A stretch of 64,000 nt of DNA from Notospermus geniculatus (Eukaryota > Nemertea > Pilidiophora > Heteronemertea > Lineidae): assembly GCA_002633025.1 (NCBI GenBank), contig NMRB01000078.1:299927-363926 (forward strand). Reading direction: 5' to 3'. Shown piece after piece: positions 11,335 through 23,064 of this stretch. Under the pieces are notes generated by a model. That model did not search any database and was not told where the DNA came from. It worked only from the letters and a program-made list of their open reading frames with translations. A program made the position numbers and the translations under genes. Positions within the stretch are counted from its first letter, which is position 1; every line of letters begins with the position of its first letter.

Positions 11335-11639
11335 GTATTATGGAAGAAATGTGATTGATTTATTGACCAAATTTTTCTTTCCCGTTCAAGTTGTTGGCCT
11401 CAGATGAGATAATACACTCTCGCCCATTCTTGTGCCAACTTATGCTGTCACACAGTCAATGACAAAGTAAGCAGGACAACAAACGTGTGCTCAGGAATTG
11501 GTTGTTCTGACGGGAGAAAAACCAAGTTGACGGCACGATTTGGTGGCAGTGGGAGGTTTTTATAAGACCAACGGAGAGTGCACACACTGGCAATAAAAAC
11601 AAATGTCAACTTCCCTGTTGTTTCCTGAAAGGATGTAGA

Positions 11640-11795
11640 ATGGATACATATGAAGGGGTTGTGTTAACGTTAACCCTTTTACTTCTGTCCCATGTGACAG
11701 ACTGAAGCAGGGAGCCAGGGATTTGTCCCACATGGCCCGGGATTTGAACCCGGGACCTGCCGCTTGCTAAGCGGACAAGATAACCGCAGACTATC
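11640..11795 (-). mobile_element. tRNA-derived SINE (family with CCCGGGTTCAAATCCCGGG), copy 1
   Basis: Read on the minus strand it has a tRNA-like promoter B box (GGTTCAAATCC) within a T-arm-like CCCGGGTTCAAATCCCGGG, preceded by a tRNA-like anticodon arm. It is followed by a body CCCTGGCT..CAGTCTGTCACATGGGACA. The acceptor stem does not pair, so it is not a functional tRNA. The duplicate is at about 18500-18655; related copies are at 38578 and 40870. Confidence 0.7.
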
Positions 11796-13813
11796 AAGGT
11801 TCAAATTGCAATGCATTGTAACCTTCCACACAATGATCTTTTGCACTTCTTTCACAGACTGGACATTGGTCAACATAAATATAACTTGACTGTGGCCTGA
11901 ATGGGCACTGGTCATTCTGTCACTGATAATATTGAGTATAAATACAAGTACCGGTACACTAATCTAAACCTGGCAGCAGACACACACAAATCCCGAGGTC
12001 ATCGACTCCTGTCATAATGCATGGCTCTTTTCAACCTTTGAAACCACACATGGTTATTAGAGCATGGAGTAATTTATTTATTAAATCACCAGACACCAGT
12101 GCGTGACCTCCAGTGACATATGCACCCCTCTACAAGTCTCCAAAAGTGGCCTATTAGGTGTAGGCCTATGGGCCGACAAACCATGTGTGTGCCTGCTTGA
12201 TGAATTACACAATCTGACTTGGAGTGTTTTGTAATCATTCTGATAGAATTACATGAGACCTGAAATAATTACCTGAAGGTTTCATACCCATCTCCAAATT
12301 AGAAAATGATTCTTGATAACATAACACATATGATTGACAAATGATCAGCATACTGCAGGTTGATTTGAACAGACTGAGTCTGTGTAAATCCTATAACTTT
12401 TGTCCACTGCTGGTGCTTGACCTGGAGTAGCAAGGTGTATGCCTGGTGTGCTGCCGCTTTGTGGCTTTATGCCAACTTCTTCGCACATCCAGTCGATGAG
12501 GACAGGTTGTAAAGATAAAGCAAGCAAACACTTGTCTCCAGATTCAGCTTTTATTCCATAGCTTCTTACATTGTAAAATGTAAAGGAGATACAAAAAGGC
12601 TGTAGATAACTCAAATCAGTTTATCGTACAATTCAAGGAAAATGCTACATAATCTGTACATCCACATCATCAAAAGTTATTACACTTATTAATGTCAATA
12701 ATGACCATGAGAATATTATAAAGTCGACCGCTGGCACTTAGAAGTGGCGACCTCCATTAGAGAGAGATAAAGGCCACGACAGGTTGTCCAGTACATGGGA
12801 CACAAGTGTTCTTCCAGGGCACAAACCCACCAAAACCGACTATACTGAGAGGAAAGAAACTGCTCGCCTGTTGCAAGTCTTTGGTGGCAAACACAACCTT
12901 TCTGCACTCTCATCAACTGATTCTAGGACATGCAGTTTCATGAAAAAAACTCTGTAACTCTCACATCTGGAGGTTTTCAATATAAATGGTAATGAAAGTA
13001 ACCCACACCCATGCTACCATTTTGAATGAACGAGCAGCAGAAATTACTAACTGTGGCCCCAATTTAAACTCCTTTAAGATTATAGCTGATTAACAACATC
13101 AGGCATTCGCTTCTGCCCGTCCACAGGAAACAATGTACATGTACAGGTACTGGTACATGTCTATGGCCTTCCGTGGTCTTTATAAGCCTTTAGTCTTTTT
13201 CTGCCCCTTCCAGAGGAAAGGTTGGGGTCGAAAATTTGCGAAATTTCTGGAGGATGACTCCTTTTATTATATCATTTTGTGTGTCGCCTTTTGTGCTCTA
13301 TTTGTTGGATATTCCAGAGGAAACGATGTACTGGTACGGTACATGTCTGTGGATTTCCATGATCTTCCAAAGCCTTTATAACTCTCTTGGATTGAGTCGA
13401 GTATAAGAACAAGGTGACCTGTGTGAGATGTCCAGTCTAATGATGATAATCCTTATCAGTGATAAGATAATATGTCCTGACAGTTCTGTTACAATGACCG
13501 CATGTTGACACAGATAGTGTCCATGTGCTTGAACTGTCGATATCAAAGACCTCTTCACTTGAGACAACAACGATAAGGTATTGTTTGACAGTGGACTGAG
13601 GTCAAAGATCTTATGACACAAGGCCAGCTAATCACATCGACTGACCAGTGAAGAAAATATCATAATCTGACAGATTTGTACTCACAGTTTGAATGCAATT
13701 AAGGCAACGAGTGCAAAAAGTAAGGCAATGAATGCAAAAACCGGGCAATCTTTCCTGCAGATTTCTGGTTACAGGGTCTTAGGATAATGATCAAGATGAT
13801 CAAATGTCAACAT

Positions 13814-14215
13814 TGTCACAGACCACACCGGGAATCGAACGGATCTCCCGCCTGCAAGGCAGGTGTTTTTCCATCGAGTCAAAAGTCCGGATGTTAAGCT
13901 CGAGGGCTTCACATCTCCCAAATCTACTACATTCCTACCCCTCTTTTCTTTGAGATCCTTAACCCGTTCCAAATTTTGGTAGCTATCACATCTGATCAGA
14001 CTCCCTCTGTTCAGAGTGATCCATGCTACAGGCAAAGAGGGTCAAAGCCAAGATGAGAAAGGAAAGCACCTTCGCTGACAACGCCAAATGTCACAGACCA
14101 AACAGGGAATTCAACCCGAATCTCCCGTGTGCAAGGCTGGCATTCTTCATCAAGCCAGAAGTCCGGACGTTAGGCTCGAGGGCGTAACACCTCCTAAATT
14201 TACCGGTACCACTAA
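13814..14215 (-). mobile_element. Dimeric tRNA-derived SINE (TGTCACAGACC family), copy 1 of duplication
   Basis: Two tRNA-like units about 275 bp apart: each reads, on the minus strand, an A-box-like ATGGAAGAA region, an anticodon-like arm with CCTTGC, a B box GGTTCGATTCCCGGTG type, and GGTCTGTGACA. They are separated by a spacer with CTTTGACCCTCTTTGCC. The same dimer architecture is seen at 27993-28330. In copy 2 (21164-21295) only one unit remains. Confidence 0.75.
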
Positions 14216-15823
14216 ATTTTGATGTGTGCCAGATTATATCAGGTCAAAACTACCATAATATTCCTCATGATCATAATGACTTATAAATTAACTACGTTGA
14301 AGAATAACAACTCGCCCCACACTCAACACTGCACTGTTGGTCATTCTATGACAATGCACTGTATGGCACATTAACAAAAGCTCGCAGAGAAGGGAAACTT
14401 CACGTTGAAATCGCAAACATAAATCTACAAATTTCAGTAAATGTCTTAGATCTGTGCATTGTGTATAGTTAAATGTATGATACATGCAGTATCTTTATAC
14501 ACCTGCAATTGTTATAATGACAAAAGTTCTGCACAAAAAAAAACAATGTCATCATTTGCCATCTTATGGCAGAGCTTGATTGCACAATTGACAAAGCACT
14601 TTGATTATTATTTACTTTCAACGTGAAATTTCGCTGAATCCCAGATTCGGCAGTATAAAACGCACATCCAGTTACACAAACTAAAGCAATGTTTATGACT
14701 AAGCTTGACAGTACATTGCTAGTTTCATCATATTTCCTACACAACAAGGTCTAAGCAAGTAGTAAATTGATTCATAAGTTAATAGTATATACAACCCACA
14801 GGAATGATCGTCACCCCTAAAACATGGGGTGCATGGCCCCGAGAATGAAACCAGAGCTAATTAACCCCTGAACTGGATTTTTGGAAGGTTTACTACATCC
14901 TAATCAGTTCACTTAGCGTCGGTTTCTAAATGCTACAACATTGGAGAGAATCAATGCTTTTCAAAGGGGTGGAACAAAAGGAGGCACTGATCCATCAAAT
15001 GGTCTGTGAATTTCTCCCATTCCTCGTCAACTATTATACTGCAAACAGTAGGCTACAGATGGCCAAGACCCATACCATCATTCTACCATTCCAGTACTAA
15101 TTATATCCGTTGCACTCATGGAACAATTTATTGTAATGATACTGTTTTTGTCTGGTAGATTGGCCAAAATGTGAAAGTGAAAGCATGAAATCCAAACCCA
15201 GCTGACAATAAAAGTTTGGTAAATATTTTACCAGCAAAACACTTCCCTATGTCATCGAGTTGAATTCTCTATTTGTTTACTCTTGGATGATCTCTCATAA
15301 AGTTTTTATATCATATTCACTGAAGTTCTGGGTCGGTGGATTACACGTGGTTGTGTACGCATCCACCAAGTTTTGATTGGTGTGTCATCACTGGCCAATA
15401 ACCCCCCATTAGCTCTGTCATTGAGACTACAGAAGAAAAGAAACACTTCCCCTGAAGTTTATCCTATAGAATATCCAGTAGGCACGTATTCGACCGGGTC
15501 TAACTTATCAGCAAGTAACGCATCGGAGTTCATCCAGAGTAGTCTTGCACAGATTAGAATCTACGAATAAATTCCCACGGCTGAATCCCTCCATGCACAT
15601 TGCTAAACGAATGATGAATCTGGCTGATTTGCACCAGAACAAAGTCCTCATATAATTTCGCATACAGTTTACAAAAACATCAATAGATGTCCAGCAACTA
15701 AATCACTAAAAGTTCAAATGATTTGAGTTACTCGCACAAAAGCAGTCAGGACACTTTAAGGCTGATATATCGGTTGATAAAGAACAGTCTTCTATACATC
15801 TCTAGAGACATCACTAGCCATCC

Positions 15824-15853
15824 TCATTTGTCTCGTTGTAAGGCTTCAAATTG
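15824..15853 (-). pseudogene. Duplicate of the AFAP-like terminal coding exon (copy 1)
   Basis: The minus strand reads QFEALQRDK and a TGA stop after the acceptor cattctcatttcag-like tract, identical in coding sequence to the exon at 23035-23064. It lies downstream of the presumed functional exon in the direction of transcription. It could act as an alternative last exon giving the same peptide but another 3' UTR, or be a relic, or be an assembly duplicate. Confidence 0.75.
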
Positions 15854-17102
15854 CTGAAATGAGAAGGAGAGAACATCAGTGTCAGGTGACAACAAACGTA
15901 GGCCTAATGATAGTAAAGTACCATAACCGGGATTCGAACCAGACGCCCAGCTCTCAATTCAATTTGTTTTAATGTACTTGTGGATATCCCTCTTCTAACG
16001 TTCTTCACCCTACAGGGAAACCATCCCTTCAAAACATGAGCACAGATGTTGTTTGTCAGTCACCACAATGCGTAAGTACCGGTATTGCATCAAGGTCCAT
16101 TGTATTGACTTTATCAGATGTAGGCCTATCACGCGATATAAATATGGTAAAAATCATTCAAAACAAACACAGGATTCCATTCATTGTTGTGATAATATCA
16201 ACGACGGTTGTTGACGCGAATATGGTAATCTTTATTTCCTCATAAGGTTGAATATCAGCACATCTGATGATAAACAGACTTTATTGTCAAACCACGTGGT
16301 GAATGACTGCAGCTGTGCCACTTGTCATTCAGTGACGAACGTCTGATGCAATAAGGAAAAGCAGGATTAGAAGGTCTTAGTATAGGGTGCCACAAAACAA
16401 TTTAATCATTCCTTGCACGGATACCCAGTAGTTTGACCTGCTGAAACAGCCAGTAGAGCATTTTCAGGCCTGCCAAGTGAATCAGGTTACCGATACAATC
16501 ACGCCACACTGTCAACTCCTGTGTCTTGATCCAAGCCTACAGGAAAACCCACAAAAAACATTTCAGCTGCAACAGAACTGAATGTCTACGGAGATATGTG
16601 CCACATGGTGCACGTGTGGTCATCCCTCCCTCTTATTCCTGAACACCTGACTCCACAGAGTCTTCGAGGGAGCAAAATTCTCGTTTAAATAAAGTAGCCG
16701 AGAAAACATCAATGAATGAAATGAAATGAGATTCATGTCTCTCATTCCAAGCCCAAATTTTCATGTCAAACAAGAAATAGTTATACCGGCACATAGAACA
16801 TCTGGTCGTATCAGACGATCACTAAATATAGACAGACACAGACAGAACTGAACACCGGTACTGGTATACAATGACAATCATGTATTGACAGAAGGTTACA
16901 AAAGGACATTTCAGATGATGAAATGGTGCAGATGATGAAATACACAGTGGTGACTGGTGCTGCCACACTTTAGAAGCAATTGAAACTAATTCTTTTACCA
17001 GCTGTTGTCAACCACCAATAAACCATGAAATGGCACCTGTCACAACTCCTCTAACCTCATCAGCGCTTCTTATGGCCTTTCAAAGAGACAAAGATTGCTT
17101 AC

Positions 17103-17122
17103 CTTTAACCTCTCTAAGACGC
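17103..17122 (-). pseudogene. Truncated copy of AFAP-like exon 17 at the duplication edge
   Basis: Twenty bases matching the 3' end of the exon at 24282-24368 plus its donor (gtaagc on the minus strand) are present. The identity stops abruptly at 17122, inside the exon, so this copy has a donor but no acceptor. Confidence 0.8.
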
Positions 17123-17212
17123 ATATGCGCATGGAAAGAAAACGTGGCTATGAAAAATATTCATTGAGATATGCCGGAAAATTAGCTGGGCATTTATTAT
17201 TGACTAAGGGTG
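17123..17212. other. 90-bp junction between the two duplicated copies
   Basis: Unique sequence between the end of copy 1 and the start of copy 2, beginning with the palindrome-like ATATGCGCATGG. There is no N run, so the join is contiguous in the assembly. Confidence 0.8.
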
Positions 17213-18499
17213 TACTTTAAACCTGGTATACTTTGCCCAAGATGCCTGCTATTAGATGTTACACCCATCTTCTCATAACAGAGAGATGGGACGTAACATT
17301 GAACAGCAGGTGATGTGCTCAACGTGTCCTCTTTATACATCGAAATCTTGTCAGCTAAGAAGTTCTGTTTCATTGTTGAAGTTCTTGGCGCCATTTGTAC
17401 AGGAATTGCCCATGCTCTCACCTGGGGCATATTTGATGTAAGATAATTTTATTGTAAAATGTTCAAAATTCCTGTGAGTGGGATCAATAAAATGTACATT
17501 AGATGTCAAGTAGAGCGTTCTGGTTCTATTTAGATATTTCGAGGAGGGTACATTCACTCTAAGGCCCGAGAGAAGCAGTTCCCACAGTTGTGAGTTGCTC
17601 CAGTGAGAATTCTTGCTGAAGCATTGCCCCTCCCATGGAATTGTCACCATTTGCATGCCATATGACCCCTGTGTGACGTGTCTAGGCCAATTACAATCAT
17701 CCATGACCTTGCTACCTTATCTTGACCCATGGTGTTTCCTTGGCATGCAACCTGGTCATGGTGCAGCACGTGACTGTGATTGTTCTCTGATACAGGCACT
17801 TGTTGCAAGTGATCGTCATTGATCATCAGTTCAGGTATTGTGTTGTTAGGCTGAAACCCTTTCTTCAGTTGCGACAAGTGCCTACTTTGCTTCAGCAGGT
17901 CACATATACGTCGACTGGTACTGCAGGGCCCATATTCATACAACTACTGAAGGCAAAGTGTGACACTTATCTTTCATTCAGCATAAAAGATAAGTAAGTA
18001 TCACGCTTTGACTTGAGTATGTAGCTCCAACTTAAAATGTACATCCATATGCGGAAGAATCGGCAAATTAAGCCACTGGTGGATGAAATTAATATACCGG
18101 TAAACCGACTTATTTGCAGATCTGGAAAATGAAAGTTGACTTAGGAAGATCCGTGAATATGTCTCCCACAGTATTATGGAAGAAATGTGATTGGTTTATT
18201 GACCAAATTTTTCTTTCCCGTTCAAGTTGTTGGTCTCAGATGAGATAATACACTCTCGCCCATTCTTGTGCCAACTAATGCTGTCACACAGTCAATGACA
18301 AAGTAAGCAGGACAACAAACGTGTGCTCAGGAATTGGCTGTTCTGACTGGAGAAAAACCAAGTTGACAGCACGATTTGGTTGCGGTGGAAGGAAAAAAAT
18401 AAATTTGGTAAACATTGAGAAGTTTTTATAAGACCAACGGAGAGTGCACACAGTGGCAATAAAAACAAATGTCATCTTCCGTGATGTTTCCTGAAAGCA

Positions 18500-18655
18500 T
18501 GTAGAATGGGTGCACATGGAGGGGTTGTGTTAACGTTAACCCTTTTACTTGTGTCCCATGCGACAGACTGAACAGCCAGGGATGATTTATCCCATATGGC
18601 CCGGGATTTGAACCCGGGACCTGCCACTTGCTAAGCGGACAAGATAACCATACAC
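18500..18655 (-). mobile_element. tRNA-derived SINE, copy 2 counterpart
   Basis: Same element and orientation as 11640-11795, with CCCGGGTTCAAATCCCGGG intact. It was duplicated with the segment rather than inserted independently. Confidence 0.65.
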
Positions 18656-19747
18656 TATCAAGGTTCAAATTGCAATGCATTGTAACCTTCCACACAATGA
18701 TCTTTTGCACTTCTTTCACAGACTGGACATTGGTCAACATAAATATAACTTGACTGTGGCCTGAATGGGCACTGGTCATTCTGTCACTGATAATATTGAG
18801 TATAAATACAAGTACACAAATCTAAACCTGGGAGCTGACATACACAAATCCCGAGGTCATCGACTCGTCATAATGCATGGCTCTTTTCAACCTTTGAAAC
18901 CACACATGGTTATTAGAGCATGGAGTAATTTATTTATTAAATCGCCAGACACCAGTTTGTGACCTCCAGTGACGTGCACCCCTCCACAAGTCTCCAAAAG
19001 TGGTGTAGGCCTAGGGGCCGACAAACCATGTAATTGTGTGCCTGCTTGATGAATTACACAATCTAATTAGGAGTGTTTTATAATCATTCTGATAGAATTA
19101 CATGAGCCCTGAAATAATTACCTGAAGGTTTCATACCCATCTCTAAACTTGATAACATAACGCTTATGCTTGACAAATGATCCACATACTGCAGGTTATT
19201 TGAACAGACTGAGTCTGTGTAAATCCTGTAACTTTTGTCCACTGCTGGTGCTTGACCTGGAGTAGCAAGGTGTATGCCTGGTGTGCTGCCGCTTTGTGGC
19301 TTTATGCCAACTTGTTCGCACATCCAGTCGATGAGGACAGGTTGTAAAGATAAAGCAAGCAAACACTTGTCTCCAGATTCAGCTTTTATTCCATAGCTTC
19401 TTACATTGTAAAATGTAAAGGAGATACAAAAAGGCTGTAGATAACTCAAATCAGTTTATCGTACAATTCAAGGAAAATGCTACATAATCTGTACATCCAC
19501 ATCATCAAAAGTTATTACACTTATTAATGTCAAATGATCATGAGAATATCATAAAGTCGACCGCTGGCACTTAGAAGTGGTGACCTCCATTAGAGAGAGA
19601 TAAAGGCCACGACAGGTTGTCCAGTACAAGGGACACAGGTGTTCTTCCAGGGCACAAACCCACCAGTCTTTGGTGGCAAACACAACCTTTCTGCACTCTC
19701 ATCAACTGATTCTGGGACATGCAGCTTCATGAAAAAAACTGTAAAGC

Positions 19748-19962
19748 CTAGGTCACAAATCCACCGGGCCCCGTACGCTTTTCCCCACCCAGCGGCTTGC
19801 CATGGATTTTAGAGACTGAAACACGGATCTAAGATGAATTATGCCGAAATCGCCTCAATGGATAAGTGGAAATTAGACTGGATCAAACTGGGCCCTGTAG
19901 AATTTGGCCAAAATGTCTGTTTTTACTCGCCGTACGGGCCCCGGAGTGGATATGTGACCTAG
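19748..19962. mobile_element. Inverted-repeat element present only in copy 2
   Basis: Left end CTAGGTCACAAATCCACCGG running into GGCCCCGTACG, right end CGTACGGGCCCC running into GGAGTGGATATGTGACCTAG: arms of about 30 bp in inverted order, 215 bp in total, noncoding. It is absent from the corresponding place in copy 1 near 12955. Confidence 0.8.
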
Positions 19963-20035
19963 GGCTCGAACCCGGCGCCCCGGATTCAGAGCCGGACGCT
20001 CTACCGATGCGCCAGCTGGCCACGTCATGACGGTG
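19960..20035 (-). mobile_element. tRNA-like sequence next to the copy-2 insertion
   Basis: Minus strand: GGCGCATCGGTAGAGCG (A-box-like), GGCTCTGAATCCGG (anticodon-arm-like with CTG), GGGTTCGAGCCC (B box). Acceptor and T-stem pairing are imperfect, so I read it as a tRNA-derived repeat and not a working tRNA-Gln gene. Confidence 0.6.
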
Positions 20036-21163
20036 GCTGCTCAATAAATGTTTATAAACATATCCCAGCTACTCAACATATTTTTATGTTAATTAAAAAT
20101 GACGTTGCAAATCAGAATAATCTTCCAAAAATCGCATTTTACAACATCCACAGAGCAAGTCCCCAGCAAAGCTGTCAGCGTATCGCTACATAATGTACCC
20201 ATCTACGTTCACAGTCACTAAAAACGTGAACCAACCGTCCGGTATATTCCATCTGGACATTAGGTGCATATTTCCTATGAGTCCAGTTCTATTGAATGAC
20301 CCGTGACAAGTCTTTGGCTAGCTTCGCTGTTGGCCGCTACGCGGCGCGTTGGGCCCTTGCGTCGAGCAGCAGAAATTACTAACTGTGGCCCCAAATTTAA
20401 ACTCGTTTAAGCTTATAGCTGATTAACAACATCATGCATTCGCTTCTGCCCGTCCACAGGAAACAATGTACATGTACAGGTACTGGTAACATGCCTATGG
20501 TCTTTATAAGCCTTTAGTCTTTTTCTGCCCCTTCCAGAGGAAAGGTTGGGGTCGAAAATTTGCGAAATTTCTGGAGGACGACTGATTTTATTATATCACT
20601 TTGTGTGTCGCCTTTTCTGCTCTATTTTTTGGATATTCCAGAGGAAACAATGTACTGGTACGGTACATGTGTGTGGATTTCCACGATCTTCCAAAGCCTT
20701 TATAACTCTCTCATGGACTGAGTCAAGTATAAGAACAAGGTGACCTGTGTGAGATGTCCAGTCTAATGATGATAATCCTTATCATAGATAAGATAATATG
20801 TCCTGACAGTTCTGTTACAATGACCGCATGTTGACACAGATAGTGTCCATGTGCTTGAACTGTCGATATCAAAGACCTCTTCACTTGAGACAACAACGAT
20901 AAGGTACCGGTATTGTTTGAGAGTGGACTGAGGTCAAAGATCTTATGACACAAGGCCAGCTAATCACATCGACTGACCAGTGAAGAAAACGTCATAATCC
21001 GACACATTTGTACTCATATTTTGAATGCAATTAAGGCAACAAGTGCAAAAAGTAAGGCAATGAATGCAAGAACTGGTCAAACTTTCCTGCAGATTTGTTC
21101 AAACCAGTCACAGTTCTGGTTACATGTATGGTCTTAGGATTATCAAGATGATCAAATGTGAAC

Positions 21164-21295
21164 ATTGTCGCAGACCACACCGGGAATTGAACCCGGATCT
21201 CCCGCATGCAAGGCAGCCTACATGTAGGCGTTCTTCCATCAAGCCAAAAGTCCGGACGTTAGGCTCGAGGGCCTAACACCTCCTAAATTTACCAC
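21164..21295 (-). mobile_element. tRNA-derived SINE (TGTCACAGACC family), single unit in copy 2
   Basis: One tRNA-like unit with B box in GGGTTCAATTCCCGGTG and the same flanking body as 14089-14215. It has an extra ACATGTAGG insertion. The second unit seen in copy 1 is missing, as expected from recombination between the two units. Confidence 0.7.
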
Positions 21296-22223
21296 AAAAT
21301 TTTGATGCGTGCCAGATTATATCAGGTCAAAACTACCATAATATTCCTCATGATCATTATGACTTATAAATTAACTACGTTGAAGAATAACAACTCGCCC
21401 CACACTCAACACTGCACTGTTGGTCATTCTATGACAATGCACTGTATGGCACATTAACAAAAGCTCGCAGAGAAGGGAAACTTCACGTTGAAATCGCAAA
21501 CATAAATCTACAAATTTCAGTAAAGGTCTTAGATCTGTGCATTGTGTATAGTTAAGTGTATGATAGTATCTTTATACACCTGCAATTGTTATAATGACAA
21601 AAGTTCTGCACAAAAAAAAACAATGTCATCATTCGCCATCTTATGGCAGAGCTTGATTGCACAATTGACAAAAGCACTTTGATTATTATTTACTTTCAAC
21701 GTGAAATTTCGCTGAATCCCAGATTCGGCAGTATAAAACGCACATCCAGTTACACAAACTAAAGCAATGTTTATGACTAAGCTTGACAGTACATTGCTAG
21801 TTTCATCATATGTCCTACACAACAAGGTCGAAGCAAGTAGTAAATTGATTCATAAGTTAATAGTATATACAACCCACAGGAATGATCGTCACCCCCAAAA
21901 CATGGGGTGCATGGCCCCCGAGGATGAAACCAGAGCTAAATAACCCCCTGAACTGAATTTTTGGAAGGTTTACTACATCCTAATCAGTTCACTTAGCGTC
22001 GGATTCTAAAAGCGTCGGATTCTAAATGCTACAACATTGGAGAGAATCAATGCTTTTCAAAGGGGTGGAACAAAAGGAGGCACTGATCCATCAAATGGTC
22101 TGTGAATTTCTCCCATTCCTCGTCAACTATTATACTGCAAACAGTAGGCTACAGATGGCCAAGACCCTATACCATCATTCTACCATTCCAGTACTAATTA
22201 TATCCGCTGCATTCATGGAACAA

Positions 22224-22229
22224 TTTATT
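22224..22229 (-). terminator. Candidate poly(A) signal of the AFAP-like gene
   Basis: AATAAA on the minus strand about 800 bp after the stop codon at 23035. The counterpart exists in copy 1 near 15130. Another candidate is near 19385-19390. Confidence 0.35.
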
Positions 22230-22500
22230 GTAATGATACTGTTTTCGTCTGGTAGATTGGCCAAAATGTGAAAGTGAAAGCATGAAATCCAAACCCAGCT
22301 GACGATAAAAGTTTGGTAAATATTTTACCAGCAAAACACTTCCATATATGTCATCGAGTTGAATTCTCTATTTGTTTACTCCTGGGTAATCTCTCATAAA
22401 GCTTTGATATCATATTCACTGAAGTGCTGGGTTGGTGGATTACACTTGGTTGTGTACGCATCCACCAAGTTTTGATTGGTGTGTCATCACTGACCAATAA

Positions 22501-22622
22501 CCCCCCCCCCCCCCCCNNNNNNNNNNNNNNNNNNNNNNNNNNNNNNNNNNNNNNNNNNNNNNNNNNNNNNNNNNNNNNNNNNNNNNNNNNNNNNNNNNNN
22601 NNNNNNNNNNCCCCCCCCCCCC
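22501..22622. repeat. Poly-C tract with a 94-base gap
   Basis: C homopolymer on both sides of an N run (22517-22610). Copy 1 has only six C residues at the matching place (near 15403), so the tract expanded or was misassembled in copy 2. Confidence 0.85.
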
Positions 22623-23034
22623 AGCTCTGTCATTGAGACTACAGAAGAAAAGAAACACTTTTCCTGAAGTTATCCTATAGAATATCCAGTAGGCATGTAT
22701 TCGACCGGGTCTAACTTATCAGCAAGTAACGCATCAGAGTTCATCCAGAGTAGTCTTGCACAGATTTGAATCTACGAATAAAGTCCCACGGCTGAATCCC
22801 TCCGTGCACATTGCTAAACGAATGATGAATCTGGCTGACTTGCACCAGAACAAAGTCCTCATATAATTTCGCATACAGTTTACAAAAACATCAATAGATG
22901 TCCAGCAACTAAATCACTAAAAGTTCAAATGATTTCAGTTACTCGCACAAAAGCAGTCAGGACACTTTAAGGCTGATATATCGGTTGATAAAGAACAGTC
23001 TTCTATACATCTCTAGAGACATCACTAGCCATCC

Positions 23035-23064
23035 TCATTTGTCTCGTTGTAAGGCTTCAAATTG
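23035..23064 (-). CDS. AFAP-like exon 18, terminal coding exon
   Basis: Reads QFEALQRDK then TGA after the acceptor gttgtcatttcag. Joined to exon 17 it gives VLERLKQFEALQRDK, matching the position and character of the VLQKAKEWE-type ending of vertebrate AFAP proteins. It lies inside duplication copy 2. Confidence 0.85.
   Translation of the reverse strand, partial: QFEALQRDK

Larger units (their letters stand above)
10338..17122 (+). repeat. Tandem segmental duplication, copy 1
   Basis: Runs from GTACTTTAAACCTGGTATAC to the middle of an AFAP-like exon (shared sequence ends at 17122) and matches 17213-24301 almost throughout, in the same orientation, with scattered substitutions and small indels. 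It contains a full duplicate of the AFAP-like terminal exon (15824-15853) but only 20 nt of the preceding exon. Compared with copy 2 it has a two-unit rather than a one-unit SINE at 13814-14215, and lacks the insertion found at 19748-20360. Confidence 0.93.

Noticed and set aside
11740-11795. tRNA gene with CCCGGGTTCAAATCCCGGG T arm
   Set aside because: No matching acceptor stem, and the same body sequence follows in several copies, which marks a SINE.
17351-17704. 117-codon minus-strand frame in copy 2
   Set aside because: The matching frame in copy 1 is broken by stops and indels, so there is no sign of selection on it.
19960-20035. tRNA-Gln gene
   Set aside because: The anticodon arm and B box look right, but the acceptor and T stems do not pair; it abuts an inverted-repeat element and is best read as a tRNA-derived repeat.
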